NCBI RefSeq assembly: GCF_024105655.1
Contig: NZ_JAAAMH010000007.1
Location: 156,217 to 220,216, forward strand
Direction: 5' to 3'
Length of the DNA: 64,000 nt
DNA from: Aliihoeflea sp. 40Bstr573
GTDB lineage: Bacteria > Pseudomonadota > Alphaproteobacteria > Rhizobiales > Rhizobiaceae
Shown here: positions 39,062-48,434 of the stretch, in pieces
Position numbering within the stretch: the first letter of the stretch is position 1
How the letters are laid out: the number at the start of each line of letters is the position of its first letter
The notes under the pieces: generated by a model
Database searches by the model: none
Told to the model about the DNA's origin: nothing
Seen by the model: the letters and a program-made list of their open reading frames with translations, nothing else
Made by a program: the position numbers and the translations under genes

Positions 39062-39086
39062 GACGGCTCCACCGGCTCCCCTGCCG

Positions 39087-39105
39087 CGAATGCCGGCGGC
39101 ATTCG
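39087..39105. other. Perfect hairpin between tadC and the AI-2E-type permease gene
   Basis: CGAATGCC (39087-39094) and GGCATTCG (39098-39105) form an 8-bp stem with a three-base loop. There is no T-run, so termination is uncertain; it may slow or divide transcription between tadC and the permease gene. Confidence 0.45.
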
Positions 39106-39149
39106 GGCGGGTCGGCTGAAACGCGGCGCCATGGCTTTTCGTTCCGGGG

Positions 39150-40139
39150 CTAGAACACGTTCTGCTGGGAGATCTGGATGCCGGCCGGGCCCAGAATGAC
39201 GGCGAAGAGAACCGGCAGGAAGAAAAGGATCATCGGCACGGTCAGCTTGGGTGGCAGCGCCGCCGCCTTCTTTTCGGCAGCGGTCATGCGGGCCTCGCGG
39301 CTTTCGGCCGAGAGGACGCGCAGCGCATGGGCGACAGGCGTGCCGTAGCGCTCGGCCTGTATCAGCGCCTGGGAGACGGAGCGCACGGATTCGAGGCCTG
39401 TGCGGCTCGCAAGGTTCTCGTAGGCCTGCTTGCGCTCCTGCAGAAACGACAGCTCGGCATTCGTCAGGACCAGTTCCTCGGCCAGTTCGACCGATTGCGA
39501 TCCGATTTCCTCGGCTACTTTGCGGAACGCAGCCTCGACGGAGATGCCCGATTCCACGCAGATCAGCATCAGGTCGAGCGCATCCGGCCAGGCGCGCTGG
39601 ATCGACTGCTTGCGCTTGCTCGCCTGGTTCGAGACGTAGAGCACCGGGACATAGAAGCCGGCATAGGCGGCGATGACGCAGATCAGCCCGCGGATGAAAT
39701 TCGGCTGTTCGGCAAAGGCGCCCATGCCGAACACGTAGACGAGCGCGCAGGCAAGGAAGACGAAGGGCAGAACCAGGCGAAAGAACAGAAACTTCGTCAG
39801 CGGGTTCTGGCCGCGATAGCCGGCCATCCGCAGTTTGGCGATCGTCGCGTCGTCGGCGAGTGCCCGGCGCAGGTCCAGCTTCTCGACGATCGAGCGCATG
39901 CCGACCGATTCCTGCTCGCGGATGCCCTTGCGGCGGCGCTCGGCCTCGTTGGCAAGGCGCACCTTCTGCTGCGCGCGCAGCTGGTCGCGCTCGAGTGCGA
40001 CGGCCCTCATGCGCGCCTTCAAAGGATTTCCCGAAAGGGCGGGCAGCGCCGTGAACAGCGTGGCGAACACCGCCACCGAGACGAGAACCGCCAGGAGGAA
40101 GCTGGGATCGGTAACGATATTGACGACCGAGCCTGTCAT
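39150..40139 (-). CDS. tadC: Tad pilus inner-membrane platform protein TadC
   Basis: 329 residues of the GspF family (T2SSF domain, about 170-305, with DALDLMLICVESGISVEAAFRKV). Helices near 10-30, 120-165 and at the C-terminus. TadC forms, with TadB, the inner-membrane platform on which the pilus is assembled. It is nine bases downstream of tadB and last gene of the minus-strand Tad operon. Confidence 0.92.
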   Translation of the reverse strand: MTGSVVNIVTDPSFLLAVLVSVAVFATLFTALPALSGNPLKARMRAVALERDQLRAQQKVRLANEAERRRKGIREQESVGMRSIVEKLDLRRALADDATIAKLRMAGYRGQNPLTKFLFFRLVLPFVFLACALVYVFGMGAFAEQPNFIRGLICVIAAYAGFYVPVLYVSNQASKRKQSIQRAWPDALDLMLICVESGISVEAAFRKVAEEIGSQSVELAEELVLTNAELSFLQERKQAYENLASRTGLESVRSVSQALIQAERYGTPVAHALRVLSAESREARMTAAEKKAAALPPKLTVPMILFFLPVLFAVILGPAGIQISQQNVF

Positions 40140-40148
40140 GGTTCGCCC

Positions 40149-41153
40149 CTAGAAGTCGAAGTTCATCATCTTGCGCATCACGAGCAGGCCCATGCCCATC
40201 CAGATGCCAGAGATGAGCAGGATGAGATGTCCGGTGCTGGTGGTGAAAAGCGGCATGATGTAGCCCGGGCTCGACAGGTAGACGAGCGTCGCGACGACAA
40301 TCGGCAGCGCGCCGATGATCACGGCCGAAGCCTTCGCTTCCATCGACAGCGCGTCGATCTTGGCCTTCATTTTCTTGCGGTCGCGCAGCACCTTGGACAG
40401 GTTGCCGATCGCCTCGGAGAGGTTGCCGCCGGCCTGGCTCTGGATTTGGATGACGATGCCGAAGAAGCTCGCCTCGGCGGCGGGCATGGATTCGGGCATG
40501 CGCATCACCGCCTCGGGAAGCGACAGGCCAAGCTGCTGGTGCTCGACGACACGCTTGAATTCGCTCCGCACCGGCTCGGGCGATTCGCTCGCGATCATGC
40601 GGACGGCATCGTTGAGCGGCAGGCCGGACTTGACTGCGCGCACGATGACGTCGAGCGCGTTGGGAAACTCCGCCAGGAACGCCTTGACGCGGCGGCCGCG
40701 CTTGAAGGCGACGAACCAGCGCGGCAGGCCAAGGCCGCCGGCGATCATGGCGCCGGCAGCCACGAGCAGCGGCGCGCCCAGGAAGATGAAGAGGATGAAC
40801 ATGACGAGCCCGGTCGCGGCCGAGACGACATAGAACTGGCGGATCGTCATGGTGAGGCCCGCCTGCCGGATCTGCACCTTCAATGGCGGCTTGTGCCGGC
40901 CCTGGCCACGCGCCTTCTGCTTTTCCTCGAGATCCTTCAGCGTGTCCTGCACCGACTTGCGACGCTTGGCGGCTTCGGCGACGCGATCGCGCGAGGCGCG
41001 CACGACATTGCGGTCCGCCTCCGCGTTGCGAACGGTCTCGAACCGGCGCTCGATCGTTCTCTCGCTCTGCACGCGGGAGAACAGGAGGCCGTAAGCGAGC
41101 GCGCCTGCGCTGACGGCGGCCAGCGCAACGAAGAGCAGCAGGTTCATGTCCAT
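40149..41153 (-). CDS. tadB: Tad pilus inner-membrane platform protein TadB
   Basis: 334 residues from the ATG at 41153, chosen for the GGAGGT ribosome site 6-11 bases before it. The GspF domain (about 155-285) has FPNALDVIVRAVKSGLPLNDAVRMIASE. The N-terminal helix (about 4-24) and a long charged stretch with KRRKSVQDTLKDLEEK precede it. Works with TadC and the CpaF motor. Tight spacing to both neighbours. Confidence 0.93.
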   Translation of the reverse strand: MDMNLLLFVALAAVSAGALAYGLLFSRVQSERTIERRFETVRNAEADRNVVRASRDRVAEAAKRRKSVQDTLKDLEEKQKARGQGRHKPPLKVQIRQAGLTMTIRQFYVVSAATGLVMFILFIFLGAPLLVAAGAMIAGGLGLPRWFVAFKRGRRVKAFLAEFPNALDVIVRAVKSGLPLNDAVRMIASESPEPVRSEFKRVVEHQQLGLSLPEAVMRMPESMPAAEASFFGIVIQIQSQAGGNLSEAIGNLSKVLRDRKKMKAKIDALSMEAKASAVIIGALPIVVATLVYLSSPGYIMPLFTTSTGHLILLISGIWMGMGLLVMRKMMNFDF

Positions 41154-41175
41154 CGAAGACCTCCCGCCTGTACCA

Positions 41176-42666
41176 TCACGATTGGACTTCCATCGCTTCG
41201 AGGGCGGCGGCAAGACGCGCCTCCTCGCCGTAATATCGGGCGCGGTCCCAGAAGCCGGGGCGGCCGACGCCGCTCGAGACGTGGTTGCCGATCAGGCGGC
41301 CATTGGCATCCTCGCCCTTGATCTCGTAGGTCATCAGGTCCTGCGTGATGATGACGTCGCCTTCCATGCCGATCACCTCGGTGATGTGGGTGATGCGGCG
41401 CGAGCCGTCGCGCAGGCGCGCGGCCTGGATGATGACGTCGATGGAACCCACGATGATCTCGCGCACCGTCTTCTGCGGCAAGGTGAAGCCGCCCATGGCG
41501 ATCATCGATTCCATGCGGTTCAGGCATTCGCGCGGATTGTTGGCGTGGATGGTGCCCATCGAGCCGTCATGGCCGGTGTTCATCGCCTGCAACAGGTCGA
41601 ACACCTCGGGTCCGCGCACTTCGCCGACGATGATGCGTTCCGGGCGCATGCGAAGGCAGTTCTTGACGAGATCGCGCATGGTGACCTCGCCTTCGCCCTC
41701 CAGATTGGCGGGGCGCGTCTCGAGGCGCACGACATGCGGCTGCTGAAGCTGCAGTTCGGCGGAATCCTCGCAGGTGATGACGCGCTCCTCGCGATCGACA
41801 TAGTTGGTCAGGCAGTTGAGGAGCGTCGTCTTGCCCGAGCCGGTGCCGCCGGAGATGATGACGTTGCAGCGCACCCGGCCGATCACTTTCAGCACTTCCG
41901 CGCCTTCCGGCGAGATCGAGCCGAACTTGACGAGCTGGTCGAGCGTTAGCTTGTCCTTCTTGAACTTGCGGATCGTGAGCGCGGTGCCGTCGATAGCCAG
42001 CGGAGGCGCGATGACGTTGACGCGCGAGCCGTCGGGCAGGCGCGCGTCGCAGATCGGAGACGATTCGTCGACGCGCCGGCCGACCTGACTGACGATTCGC
42101 TGGCAGATGTTCAAGAGCTGCTGATTGTCGCGGAAGCGGATCTGCGTCTGCTCGACACGGCCGGCGACTTCGATGAACACCTGCCGGGCGCCGTTGACCA
42201 TGATGTCGGCGATGTCGTCACGCGCCAGAAGCGGCTCCAGCGGACCGTAGCCGAGGACGTCGTTGCAGATGTCCTCGAGCAGTTCCTCCTGCTCGGAGAT
42301 CGACATCGCGAAATTCTTGATCGCTATGATGTCGTTGACGATGTCACGTATTTCTTCGCGCGCGGCGTCCGGCTCGAGCTTGGCGAGCTGCGACAGGTCG
42401 ATCGTGTCGATGAGGGCGGAAAAGACCTGGCTCTTCGTGTCGTAATAGGCTTCCGAGCGTGGGCGGGTGGGCGTCGCCACGCGGCGTGGCTCGGGCGCCA
42501 TCGGCGGCGCGGGGCTGACCACGCGCTTCGGCGCGGGGGAGCTTTCCCCGCCGCGTTCGGCCGGACGTTCGTCGAGCGTCAGGGATTCGGAGACGGGCGC
42601 CGCCGGGGCAGACCTGAACTCCGGAACATTGCGGCTTCCGCCTTCGTTTCCACGCTTGCCAAACAT
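41176..42666 (-). CDS. cpaF: Tad pilus assembly ATPase CpaF/TadA
   Basis: 496 residues of the secretion-ATPase (VirB11/TadA) family. An N-terminal Pro/Arg-rich part (about 1-75) is followed by the N-domain and the ATPase core: Walker [15 protein letters not shown], Asp box/[10 protein letters not shown], Walker B-like [14 protein letters not shown], and His box [17 protein letters not shown]. It powers pilus extension and, in Caulobacter, retraction as well. The gene precedes tadB and follows cpaE, with a stem-loop in the 68-base gap. Confidence 0.96.
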   Translation of the reverse strand: MFGKRGNEGGSRNVPEFRSAPAAPVSESLTLDERPAERGGESSPAPKRVVSPAPPMAPEPRRVATPTRPRSEAYYDTKSQVFSALIDTIDLSQLAKLEPDAAREEIRDIVNDIIAIKNFAMSISEQEELLEDICNDVLGYGPLEPLLARDDIADIMVNGARQVFIEVAGRVEQTQIRFRDNQQLLNICQRIVSQVGRRVDESSPICDARLPDGSRVNVIAPPLAIDGTALTIRKFKKDKLTLDQLVKFGSISPEGAEVLKVIGRVRCNVIISGGTGSGKTTLLNCLTNYVDREERVITCEDSAELQLQQPHVVRLETRPANLEGEGEVTMRDLVKNCLRMRPERIIVGEVRGPEVFDLLQAMNTGHDGSMGTIHANNPRECLNRMESMIAMGGFTLPQKTVREIIVGSIDVIIQAARLRDGSRRITHITEVIGMEGDVIITQDLMTYEIKGEDANGRLIGNHVSSGVGRPGFWDRARYYGEEARLAAALEAMEVQS

Positions 42667-42684
42667 CTTGTCGCCCGTTCCCTT

Positions 42685-42702
42685 GGCTCCGCTATCGGAG
42701 CC
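42685..42702. other. Perfect 7-bp stem-loop between cpaE and cpaF
   Basis: GGCTCCG (42685-42691) pairs with CGGAGCC (42696-42702), loop CTAT, in the 68-base gap between cpaE stop and cpaF start. No T-run follows on the minus strand, so it is more likely an mRNA processing or stability element than a terminator. Confidence 0.4.
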
Positions 42703-42734
42703 TCAGATGAGTTGCTGCCGCAGTCGCGCCGCGC

Positions 42735-44018
42735 TCACGCGCTCTTCTTCTTCATCTTCAGCCGGCCCAAAAGGTCACCGAGACCGGCCTTCTTCTTCGA
42801 CTTCATCTCGCTTCGCCCCGTCAGAACGTGGGCCATCTCATGCACGATCTTGACGATCGCATGCTGCGCGTCCGTCTCGCCCAGCATCCGGCCATTGTTG
42901 GCGGCGTTGCCGAAAAGCAGCGGCTCGAACGGGATCACGGCCAGTGGCAGCACGCCGAGCGGCTCGGCAAAATCCTCAGGCGAAATCTCCGGCCGCTTCG
43001 GCACGCCGGCCTGGTTGATGATCAGCTTGGGCGGTGAATCGTTGGGGCGCAGCTTGCGCAGCATGTCGATGAGGTTCTTCGTGTTGCGCAGGTTGGCGAG
43101 TTCGGGGGTCGCGGTGACCACGATTTCGTCGGCCTGCGCGAGTGTCTGGCGGGTCCAGCCGGTCCACACGTGAGGAACGTCGAGAATCACGGTCGGCGCG
43201 CTGCGCTGGGCGGTCTCGATCAGCGAGGCGAAGGCGTCGGTCTCGAAATCATAGACGCGGTCGAGCGTCGAGGGTGCTGCGAGCAGCGACAGGCGCTCGG
43301 CGCACTGCGCCAGGAGACGGTCCAGATAGACCTCGTCGATGCGCTCGGGCGAGAACACCGCTTCGGCGATGCCCTGGGCGGGGTCCTGGTCGAAATTGAT
43401 GTTGGCGGTGCCGAAGGCGAGGTCCATGTCGGCCACGACCACTTCGGACTGGAACAGCGTCGACAGCGTCCACGCGATGTTGTGGGCTATGGTCGAGGAG
43501 CCGACGCCACCCTTGGCGCCGATGAAGGCGATCGAGCGCCCGATCGGCTCGGCGTCCGGGTCGACGAAGATCTTGGCGATATCGGCCACGATGTCTGCCA
43601 TCGAGATTGGCGCGACAATGTATTCGGAGATGCCGAAGCGGATGAGTTCGCGATAGAGCGCGACGTCATTGTGATGGCCGATCACCACGACCTTGCTCGC
43701 GGGGTCGCAGACTTCGGCAAGCTTTTCCAGCTTGCCCATCAGCGCGCGCGGTTCGTCGCGCGATTCGATGATGATGAGGTTGGGCGTGGGTGCCGTGTGG
43801 TAGAACTCGATCGCGGTCTGGATGCCGCCCATGTGCACCTTCACATGAGCCTTGGCCATGCGGCGGTCCTCGGCGGCGCGTTCGATCGGCTGCGCGACGC
43901 CGTCGGTTTCGCAGAAGGCCTGGATCGAGATGCGCGGCACCGGCCGAAGTGCCTGCATGGCGGCTGCATCGGGCACGATGGCGTCGTTCGGATCGGTGGT
44001 GTAGGCCAGGTTCGTCAT
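42735..44018 (-). CDS. cpaE: Tad pilus localisation ATPase CpaE/TadZ
   Basis: 427 residues. The N-terminal half (about 50-155) is an atypical receiver-like domain (IIIESRDEPRALMGKLEKLAE). The C-terminal half is a MinD/ParA-type ATPase with FIGAKGGVGSSTIAHN (about 170), in which the usual second Walker A lysine is Ser, as often in TadZ. CpaE places the pilus secretin at a cell pole. The start ATG at 44018 follows cpaD by 20 bases. Confidence 0.93.
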   Translation of the reverse strand: MTNLAYTTDPNDAIVPDAAAMQALRPVPRISIQAFCETDGVAQPIERAAEDRRMAKAHVKVHMGGIQTAIEFYHTAPTPNLIIIESRDEPRALMGKLEKLAEVCDPASKVVVIGHHNDVALYRELIRFGISEYIVAPISMADIVADIAKIFVDPDAEPIGRSIAFIGAKGGVGSSTIAHNIAWTLSTLFQSEVVVADMDLAFGTANINFDQDPAQGIAEAVFSPERIDEVYLDRLLAQCAERLSLLAAPSTLDRVYDFETDAFASLIETAQRSAPTVILDVPHVWTGWTRQTLAQADEIVVTATPELANLRNTKNLIDMLRKLRPNDSPPKLIINQAGVPKRPEISPEDFAEPLGVLPLAVIPFEPLLFGNAANNGRMLGETDAQHAIVKIVHEMAHVLTGRSEMKSKKKAGLGDLLGRLKMKKKSA

Positions 44019-44038
44019 GTCGGTGCCCCCACGCTGTC

Positions 44039-44737
44039 CTAGTAGTTGATCTCGGACGTGCCGATGAATTCCGGCGCGACCTGACGGCGCTGATACTGGT
44101 CGATCGCGTTCGAGCGGTTCTGCGCATCGATCGGCGTCGACTCGCGCGGCGTCAGCAGATCGGCCGGGTTTGCGATCTGCGCGGCGAGATTGTTCTGGTA
44201 GGAACAGCCGAAATTCGCCCAGTGCTTGTTGTCGACGCGCGCCAGCATGTCCTCCGGCCAGCGGCCGCAATTGGAGGCGACCTGAGCGCGCATGTTCGCA
44301 TAGGTCAGCCGGATGGGTGCCGAGGCGTCCGCGGGTGCTTGGTAGTGCTGCTGCACGACCCGGTTCTGCGGCACGCCGGCCTTGTGCATGTAGCCGATGA
44401 ACTGACCGGCGATCCGCATGGCGGCGGCCGAGTTGGCCGAGCCATACGGCACCATCACATGAACCATCGGCGCCGCCTTGCCATCGTAGCGCGCCATGAA
44501 GCCGTTGATCGCCGCGCGCTGGACGCCGGTCATGTCATAATCGTTGAGACCGACGGGGATGTCGATCTTCTCCTGCTTCTCCGCGACGACGATCGGGTGG
44601 TTGGTCCGATAGTCGTCCGGGATCGCACCGACGACGATGCTGTCGCGCTGGGTGCAGCCGGCGGCGAAGGCGGCCGAACCGACCAGCGCGAGGGCGATCA
44701 GGAAGCGGGAATTCCAGGTGGTCGAATGGGCAGACAT
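44039..44737 (-). CDS. cpaD: Tad pilus assembly lipoprotein CpaD
   Basis: 232 residues from the ATG at 44737. A GTG at 44755 overlaps the cpaC stop (GTGA) and would add six residues; which is used is unclear. The leader ends in AAFAAGC, a lipobox. The mature part has DYRTNHPIVVAEKQEKIDIPVG, and the typical SNCGRWPEDML and NFGCSYQNNLAAQIANPADLL segments of CpaD. This outer-membrane lipoprotein helps assemble the secretin. Confidence 0.92.
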   Translation of the reverse strand: MSAHSTTWNSRFLIALALVGSAAFAAGCTQRDSIVVGAIPDDYRTNHPIVVAEKQEKIDIPVGLNDYDMTGVQRAAINGFMARYDGKAAPMVHVMVPYGSANSAAAMRIAGQFIGYMHKAGVPQNRVVQQHYQAPADASAPIRLTYANMRAQVASNCGRWPEDMLARVDNKHWANFGCSYQNNLAAQIANPADLLTPRESTPIDAQNRSNAIDQYQRRQVAPEFIGTSEINY

Positions 44738-44751
44738 CGTGCGGTCCCCGC

Positions 44752-46287
44752 TCACTTGTAGATGAACCCGACCACGCCGTGGTAGCGGCCGGCGGGCCGA
44801 TCGGTCTTCATGGTCCCGTAGACGCGGTTGACGCGGCCGAGGAAGTTACCCGCACCTTCCGAGGCCGGGTTGAAATTGTCGTCCGGCTTGGCCAGTTCGT
44901 TGCGGGCGACCGGCCGCGCCAGATAGGGCGTGACGATGATGACGAGCTCGGTCTCGTTGCGCTCGAAGGCCCTGCTGCGGAAGAGCGCGCCGAGCACGGG
45001 GACCCGGGAAAGACCAGGCAGGCCGTTGATCGACTGCCGCACGTCGTCGCGCACAAGCCCGGCGATCATCATCGAGCCGCCCGAGGGCAGTTCGACCGTG
45101 GTGTCGGCGAGGCGCTTGCGGATCGAAATTATGTTTGTGCCCGGAACATTGCCCTGTTGATTCCGTGCCGCACCGCCCTCGAAAAGTACAGAGCCCTCCA
45201 TGGTCGGCTCCGACACCTGCGTTCGCAACTTGAGGCTGATGCGGCCGGGCGAGAGCACGGTCGGCTGAAATTCGAGCCCGATGCCGTAGTCGATTTTCTC
45301 GATCTCGTAAGCGGGCCTGTTGTTATCATCAACGTCGCGGTCGGTGACCATGTTGAACTCGCCGCCAACGCGGAACGTCGCCTTTTCACCCGAGACAGCC
45401 GTCAGCGTCGGTTCCGCCAGCGTCTTCATGACGCCCGATTGTTCCATCGCGTTGAAATAAGCATCGAGCGCTGATCCTCCTATGCCAAAGCCGCTGTTCG
45501 ACAGCGGCTTCCCAAGGCCCGTCGGATTGTCGCCCAGAACCGACCATGCAAGCCCGTTTGATGATCCGCTGCCGACCATGTTGACACCGAGCTGGCGCAT
45601 GACCGAACGCGAGACCTCCGCAATGGTCACCTTCAGCGTAACCTGATCCTCGCCGATGATCGACAGCATGTTGACGATCTGCGAGACGCGGCGCTCGCTG
45701 TCGGGGTTGTTGATGTCGACGCCGCCGATGGCCGAGCCGCCGGCCGCGGTCTGCGAGAACTGGCCGGTCGTCGCCTCACCGCCGGAGACGAAGAGCTGGG
45801 CGATCTGCTCGGCGCGCTTGGCGTCGAGCGGCGTTTCGACCGTACCCGACAGCACCACGTTGTCGTTGATCAGTTCGATCCTGATGTCCGAATTGGGCAA
45901 ATAGCGCTTGAGATGATCCTCGAGGCCAGCCACGTCGCGCTCGATCGACAGGTCGAGGCTGACGATCTGTTCGCCATTGGCGCCGAAGACGAAGATGTTT
46001 GTCTCGCCGACCTGCTTGCCGAAGAGATAGATGCGCCGCGAAGTGCGGGTCACCGCATCGGCCACGGCCGGATTGGCGACGAGGATGTCGTAGGCGTCGG
46101 CAGGCAGGTCGATGACGATCGACTTGTTCAGGCCGAGCTTGACGCGCTGGGTGGCGGCCTGCGAGGCGATACGCACCTGCGCATAGACGCTCCCCGTTTC
46201 GGCCAGAAGGACAGCGCCGGTCAGCGGTGCTACCAGCACCAGCGACGCGGCGGTGCCGATCAACGTTCTCTTGAAGATATCGATCAT
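44752..46287 (-). CDS. cpaC: Tad pilus secretin CpaC/RcpA
   Basis: 511 residues. Signal peptide about 1-38. The N-terminal pilus-assembly domain (about 42-110) has LGLNKSIVIDLPADAYDILVANPAVADA. A BON-like domain follows (about 112-190), then the secretin domain (about 265-470) ending PVLGALFRSRAFERNETELVIIVTPYLARP. It forms the outer-membrane channel of the Flp/Tad pilus. The ATG overlaps cpaB's stop (ATGA). A related but isolated N-terminal domain is encoded at 47.9 kb. Confidence 0.95.
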   Translation of the reverse strand: MIDIFKRTLIGTAASLVLVAPLTGAVLLAETGSVYAQVRIASQAATQRVKLGLNKSIVIDLPADAYDILVANPAVADAVTRTSRRIYLFGKQVGETNIFVFGANGEQIVSLDLSIERDVAGLEDHLKRYLPNSDIRIELINDNVVLSGTVETPLDAKRAEQIAQLFVSGGEATTGQFSQTAAGGSAIGGVDINNPDSERRVSQIVNMLSIIGEDQVTLKVTIAEVSRSVMRQLGVNMVGSGSSNGLAWSVLGDNPTGLGKPLSNSGFGIGGSALDAYFNAMEQSGVMKTLAEPTLTAVSGEKATFRVGGEFNMVTDRDVDDNNRPAYEIEKIDYGIGLEFQPTVLSPGRISLKLRTQVSEPTMEGSVLFEGGAARNQQGNVPGTNIISIRKRLADTTVELPSGGSMMIAGLVRDDVRQSINGLPGLSRVPVLGALFRSRAFERNETELVIIVTPYLARPVARNELAKPDDNFNPASEGAGNFLGRVNRVYGTMKTDRPAGRYHGVVGFIYK

Positions 46288-47099
46288 TGACGGCCCCCCA
46301 CTTCGGACACCTGCCCGGACTTGATCAATCGTATGGCGCCGCGGCGCCCGCTGCCCGAAAGGAGGTGGTCGGCCTGGTCGGTTACGACTTCCTGCGTGTC
46401 GACGACGGAGCGCAGGGCCAGGCTCAGCCGATCCGCCATCTGCTGGGCGACCGTGATGATTTCGGCCTGTTCGGGCGTCAGCTCCAGCGTCGCCGTCTCG
46501 CCGACCTTGACCCGTCGGCCCTCCTCGTCCTCCTGGATCGCCTGATCGATCGCGAGGACGCGGATGTTGCGCAGCACCGTCTCGGTCGCGTAGGCCTCCA
46601 CGCCGCTGCTGTCGGTCTGGCGGCGCGTCATGATGACGTCGACATAGTCGTTCGGCAGGATGAAGCCGCCCGCCGACGTGTCGGCGGAAATCTGCGTCGC
46701 GACCGCGCGCTTGCCCGACGGCAGGATCGACGACATGAAGCTTTGGCCCTCGCCGATCAGCTTGGAGCGGCGCAGCGGCTCACCGGCATAGATCGGGACC
46801 CTGGCGATCGCGGTCTGCAGCTCTTCGAGCGCGTCGGGGTCGACGTCGCGGCGGATGAAATAGTCGTAGACATTGCTGGATGGCCAGGACTGCCAGGCGA
46901 GTTGCTCGCCGAGCGCGCCGCCCATCGGCACGTCGCCGCTCATCACGAGCACTTCCGTCAGCGCGATGGCCGGTTCGGCGGGGCCGGTTTCGATGAAAAC
47001 CTGTTCAGGCGGCGCCGAGGCCATGTTCCTGGCGATCAAGCCGGCGCCTGCGGCGGCCACGACCGCGACGCCAAGGATGATTACTCTGGATGGAGCCAT
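46284..47099 (-). CDS. cpaB: Tad pilus assembly protein CpaB/RcpC
   Basis: 271 residues. One N-terminal hydrophobic helix (about 6-26), a SAF domain (about 45-115, with VLVMSGDVPMGGALGEQLAWQSWPS) and the RcpC domain (about 120-240, DYVDVIMTRRQTD and AIDQAIQEDEEGR). The protein acts with the secretin in the periplasm. Upstream is a 116-base gap with two TTAACGA repeats. Coupled to cpaC. Confidence 0.92.
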   Translation of the reverse strand: MAPSRVIILGVAVVAAAGAGLIARNMASAPPEQVFIETGPAEPAIALTEVLVMSGDVPMGGALGEQLAWQSWPSSNVYDYFIRRDVDPDALEELQTAIARVPIYAGEPLRRSKLIGEGQSFMSSILPSGKRAVATQISADTSAGGFILPNDYVDVIMTRRQTDSSGVEAYATETVLRNIRVLAIDQAIQEDEEGRRVKVGETATLELTPEQAEIITVAQQMADRLSLALRSVVDTQEVVTDQADHLLSGSGRRGAIRLIKSGQVSEVGGRQ

Positions 47100-47215
47100 G
47101 TCCGCGCCCTTTACCCGGCATTTTCTTCAAGCCAGGGCGGACCTTGCATCACCAATCGTCAAATTAAGGTTAACGACCAGCTTACACTTATGCTTAACGA
47201 TCGATTGACGACGCT

Positions 47216-47734
47216 CTACCTGACGAGAGACTGTATCGCCCATGCGCCCATGGGCGAGGACGGGAACACCATCAGCCCGGCCGCACCGAGCGCAATGCCG
47301 TAGGGAATCCCCACGCGCCGGTCGGCGAAATTGCGCAAGAGCACGAAATTGCCGGTGACGTCGGAGATCGGCGAATTGCGGTAGGCGAGGATCAGCAGCG
47401 TCAGCATGCCGCCCCAGACTGCGCCGACGACGACATACTCGGCGAGCGGCATCCCGAATCCCATCCACAGTGCAGTCGCTGCGAGAAGCTTGGCGTCTCC
47501 CCCGCCCATCGTGCCGAGGGCGAAGAGCGCAAATGTCACGCACAGAACCGCCGCCGCGGCCATGACGTGCATTCCCAGCATCGCCACAGGCATGCCCGTC
47601 AGCGGCGCGACGACCAGAAAGGTCGCGACAAGAAGAACGGAGACGCGGTTGGCGATCGTCATGGTGATCATGTCCGAAACGGCCGCATAGACCATGCAGA
47701 ACGGAAAGATGACCAGGATCAGCGCTTCGACCAT
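47216..47734 (-). CDS. cpaA: Flp prepilin peptidase CpaA/TadV
   Basis: 172 residues with about five helices. It has the two aspartate motifs of type IV prepilin peptidases, AAVSDMITM near residue 18 and GGGDAKLLAA near 77, and lacks the methyltransferase half. It processes Flp pilin and the TadE/F-type proteins. It is the first gene of the minus-strand Tad run. No Flp pilin gene is found beside it. Confidence 0.93.
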   Translation of the reverse strand: MVEALILVIFPFCMVYAAVSDMITMTIANRVSVLLVATFLVVAPLTGMPVAMLGMHVMAAAAVLCVTFALFALGTMGGGDAKLLAATALWMGFGMPLAEYVVVGAVWGGMLTLLILAYRNSPISDVTGNFVLLRNFADRRVGIPYGIALGAAGLMVFPSSPMGAWAIQSLVR

Positions 47735-47897
47735 GACAAACCCTCACTTTACAGGCGCAAGCTAGACCGGTCACGCTTAAGCTTTGGTGAAACGGATCGG
47801 GGGATTTGATGCAATCTGCACGGGCGCCTTGCGGTTAACCGCCAATTCACCATTCTCCTTCACCTTCCAGAAGATTACCGAATAAGGGAACCGAAAC

Positions 47898-48329
47898 GTG
47901 GCGCGGTCGACAACATCCATTCGCTTCATCGCGGGCCTGGCGCTTGCCGGAGCCGCATCGCTCTTCGCGGCTCCTGCGCTGGCGGATGCCGGCATCTCGG
48001 TCCTCGTCAACCAGGCCAAGATCGTCAAGCTCGCGCGCGCTGCCGACACGATCATCATCGGCAACCCTGCAATCGCCGACGCTTCCGTGCAGGACGCCTC
48101 GACATTGGTTCTCACCGGCAAGGGCTTCGGCGTGACCAACCTCGTCGTTCTCGACGCCGACGGCCAACCGATCGTCGACGAGCAGGTGACGGTGTCGCGG
48201 CAGTCGGTGAATTCGGTGCGCATCTATCGCCGCGCCGCCGTGCAGACGCTCTCGTGCACGCCGGTGTGCGAAGCGGCGTATGTCACCGAGGCGGAAGCCC
48301 TCTCGGACACGACGATCGGCGCACCCTGA
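47898..48329 (+). CDS. Orphan pilus-assembly/secretin N-terminal domain protein
   Basis: 143 residues, signal peptide about 1-29 (ending ALA before DAG). The rest (about 33-115) repeats the N-terminal domain of CpaC: VNQAKIVKLARAADTIIIGNPAIADASVQDAS and GFGVTNLVVLDADGQ. No secretin domain follows. The C-terminus has a CTPVC pair, unlike CpaC, and might form a disulfide. It is divergent from the cpaA operon and precedes two TadE-like genes. It probably acts in the periplasm with the Tad secretin, but the precise role is not known. Confidence 0.82.
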   Translation: MARSTTSIRFIAGLALAGAASLFAAPALADAGISVLVNQAKIVKLARAADTIIIGNPAIADASVQDASTLVLTGKGFGVTNLVVLDADGQPIVDEQVTVSRQSVNSVRIYRRAAVQTLSCTPVCEAAYVTEAEALSDTTIGAP

Positions 48330-48434
48330 ACGCGGCGTTAATTCTTTTCGTCGCATCCTAGCGACCGCCACAACCTCAATTCAACATGACTGCGCTAGCG
48401 TGGTCGGTGGAGTTGAACAGGCGGGACCCGAAGA

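Noticed and set aside
39327..41321. 664-codon plus-strand frame opposite tadC, tadB and cpaF
   Set aside because: Antisense to three Tad genes with intact motifs; composition typical of a shadow frame.
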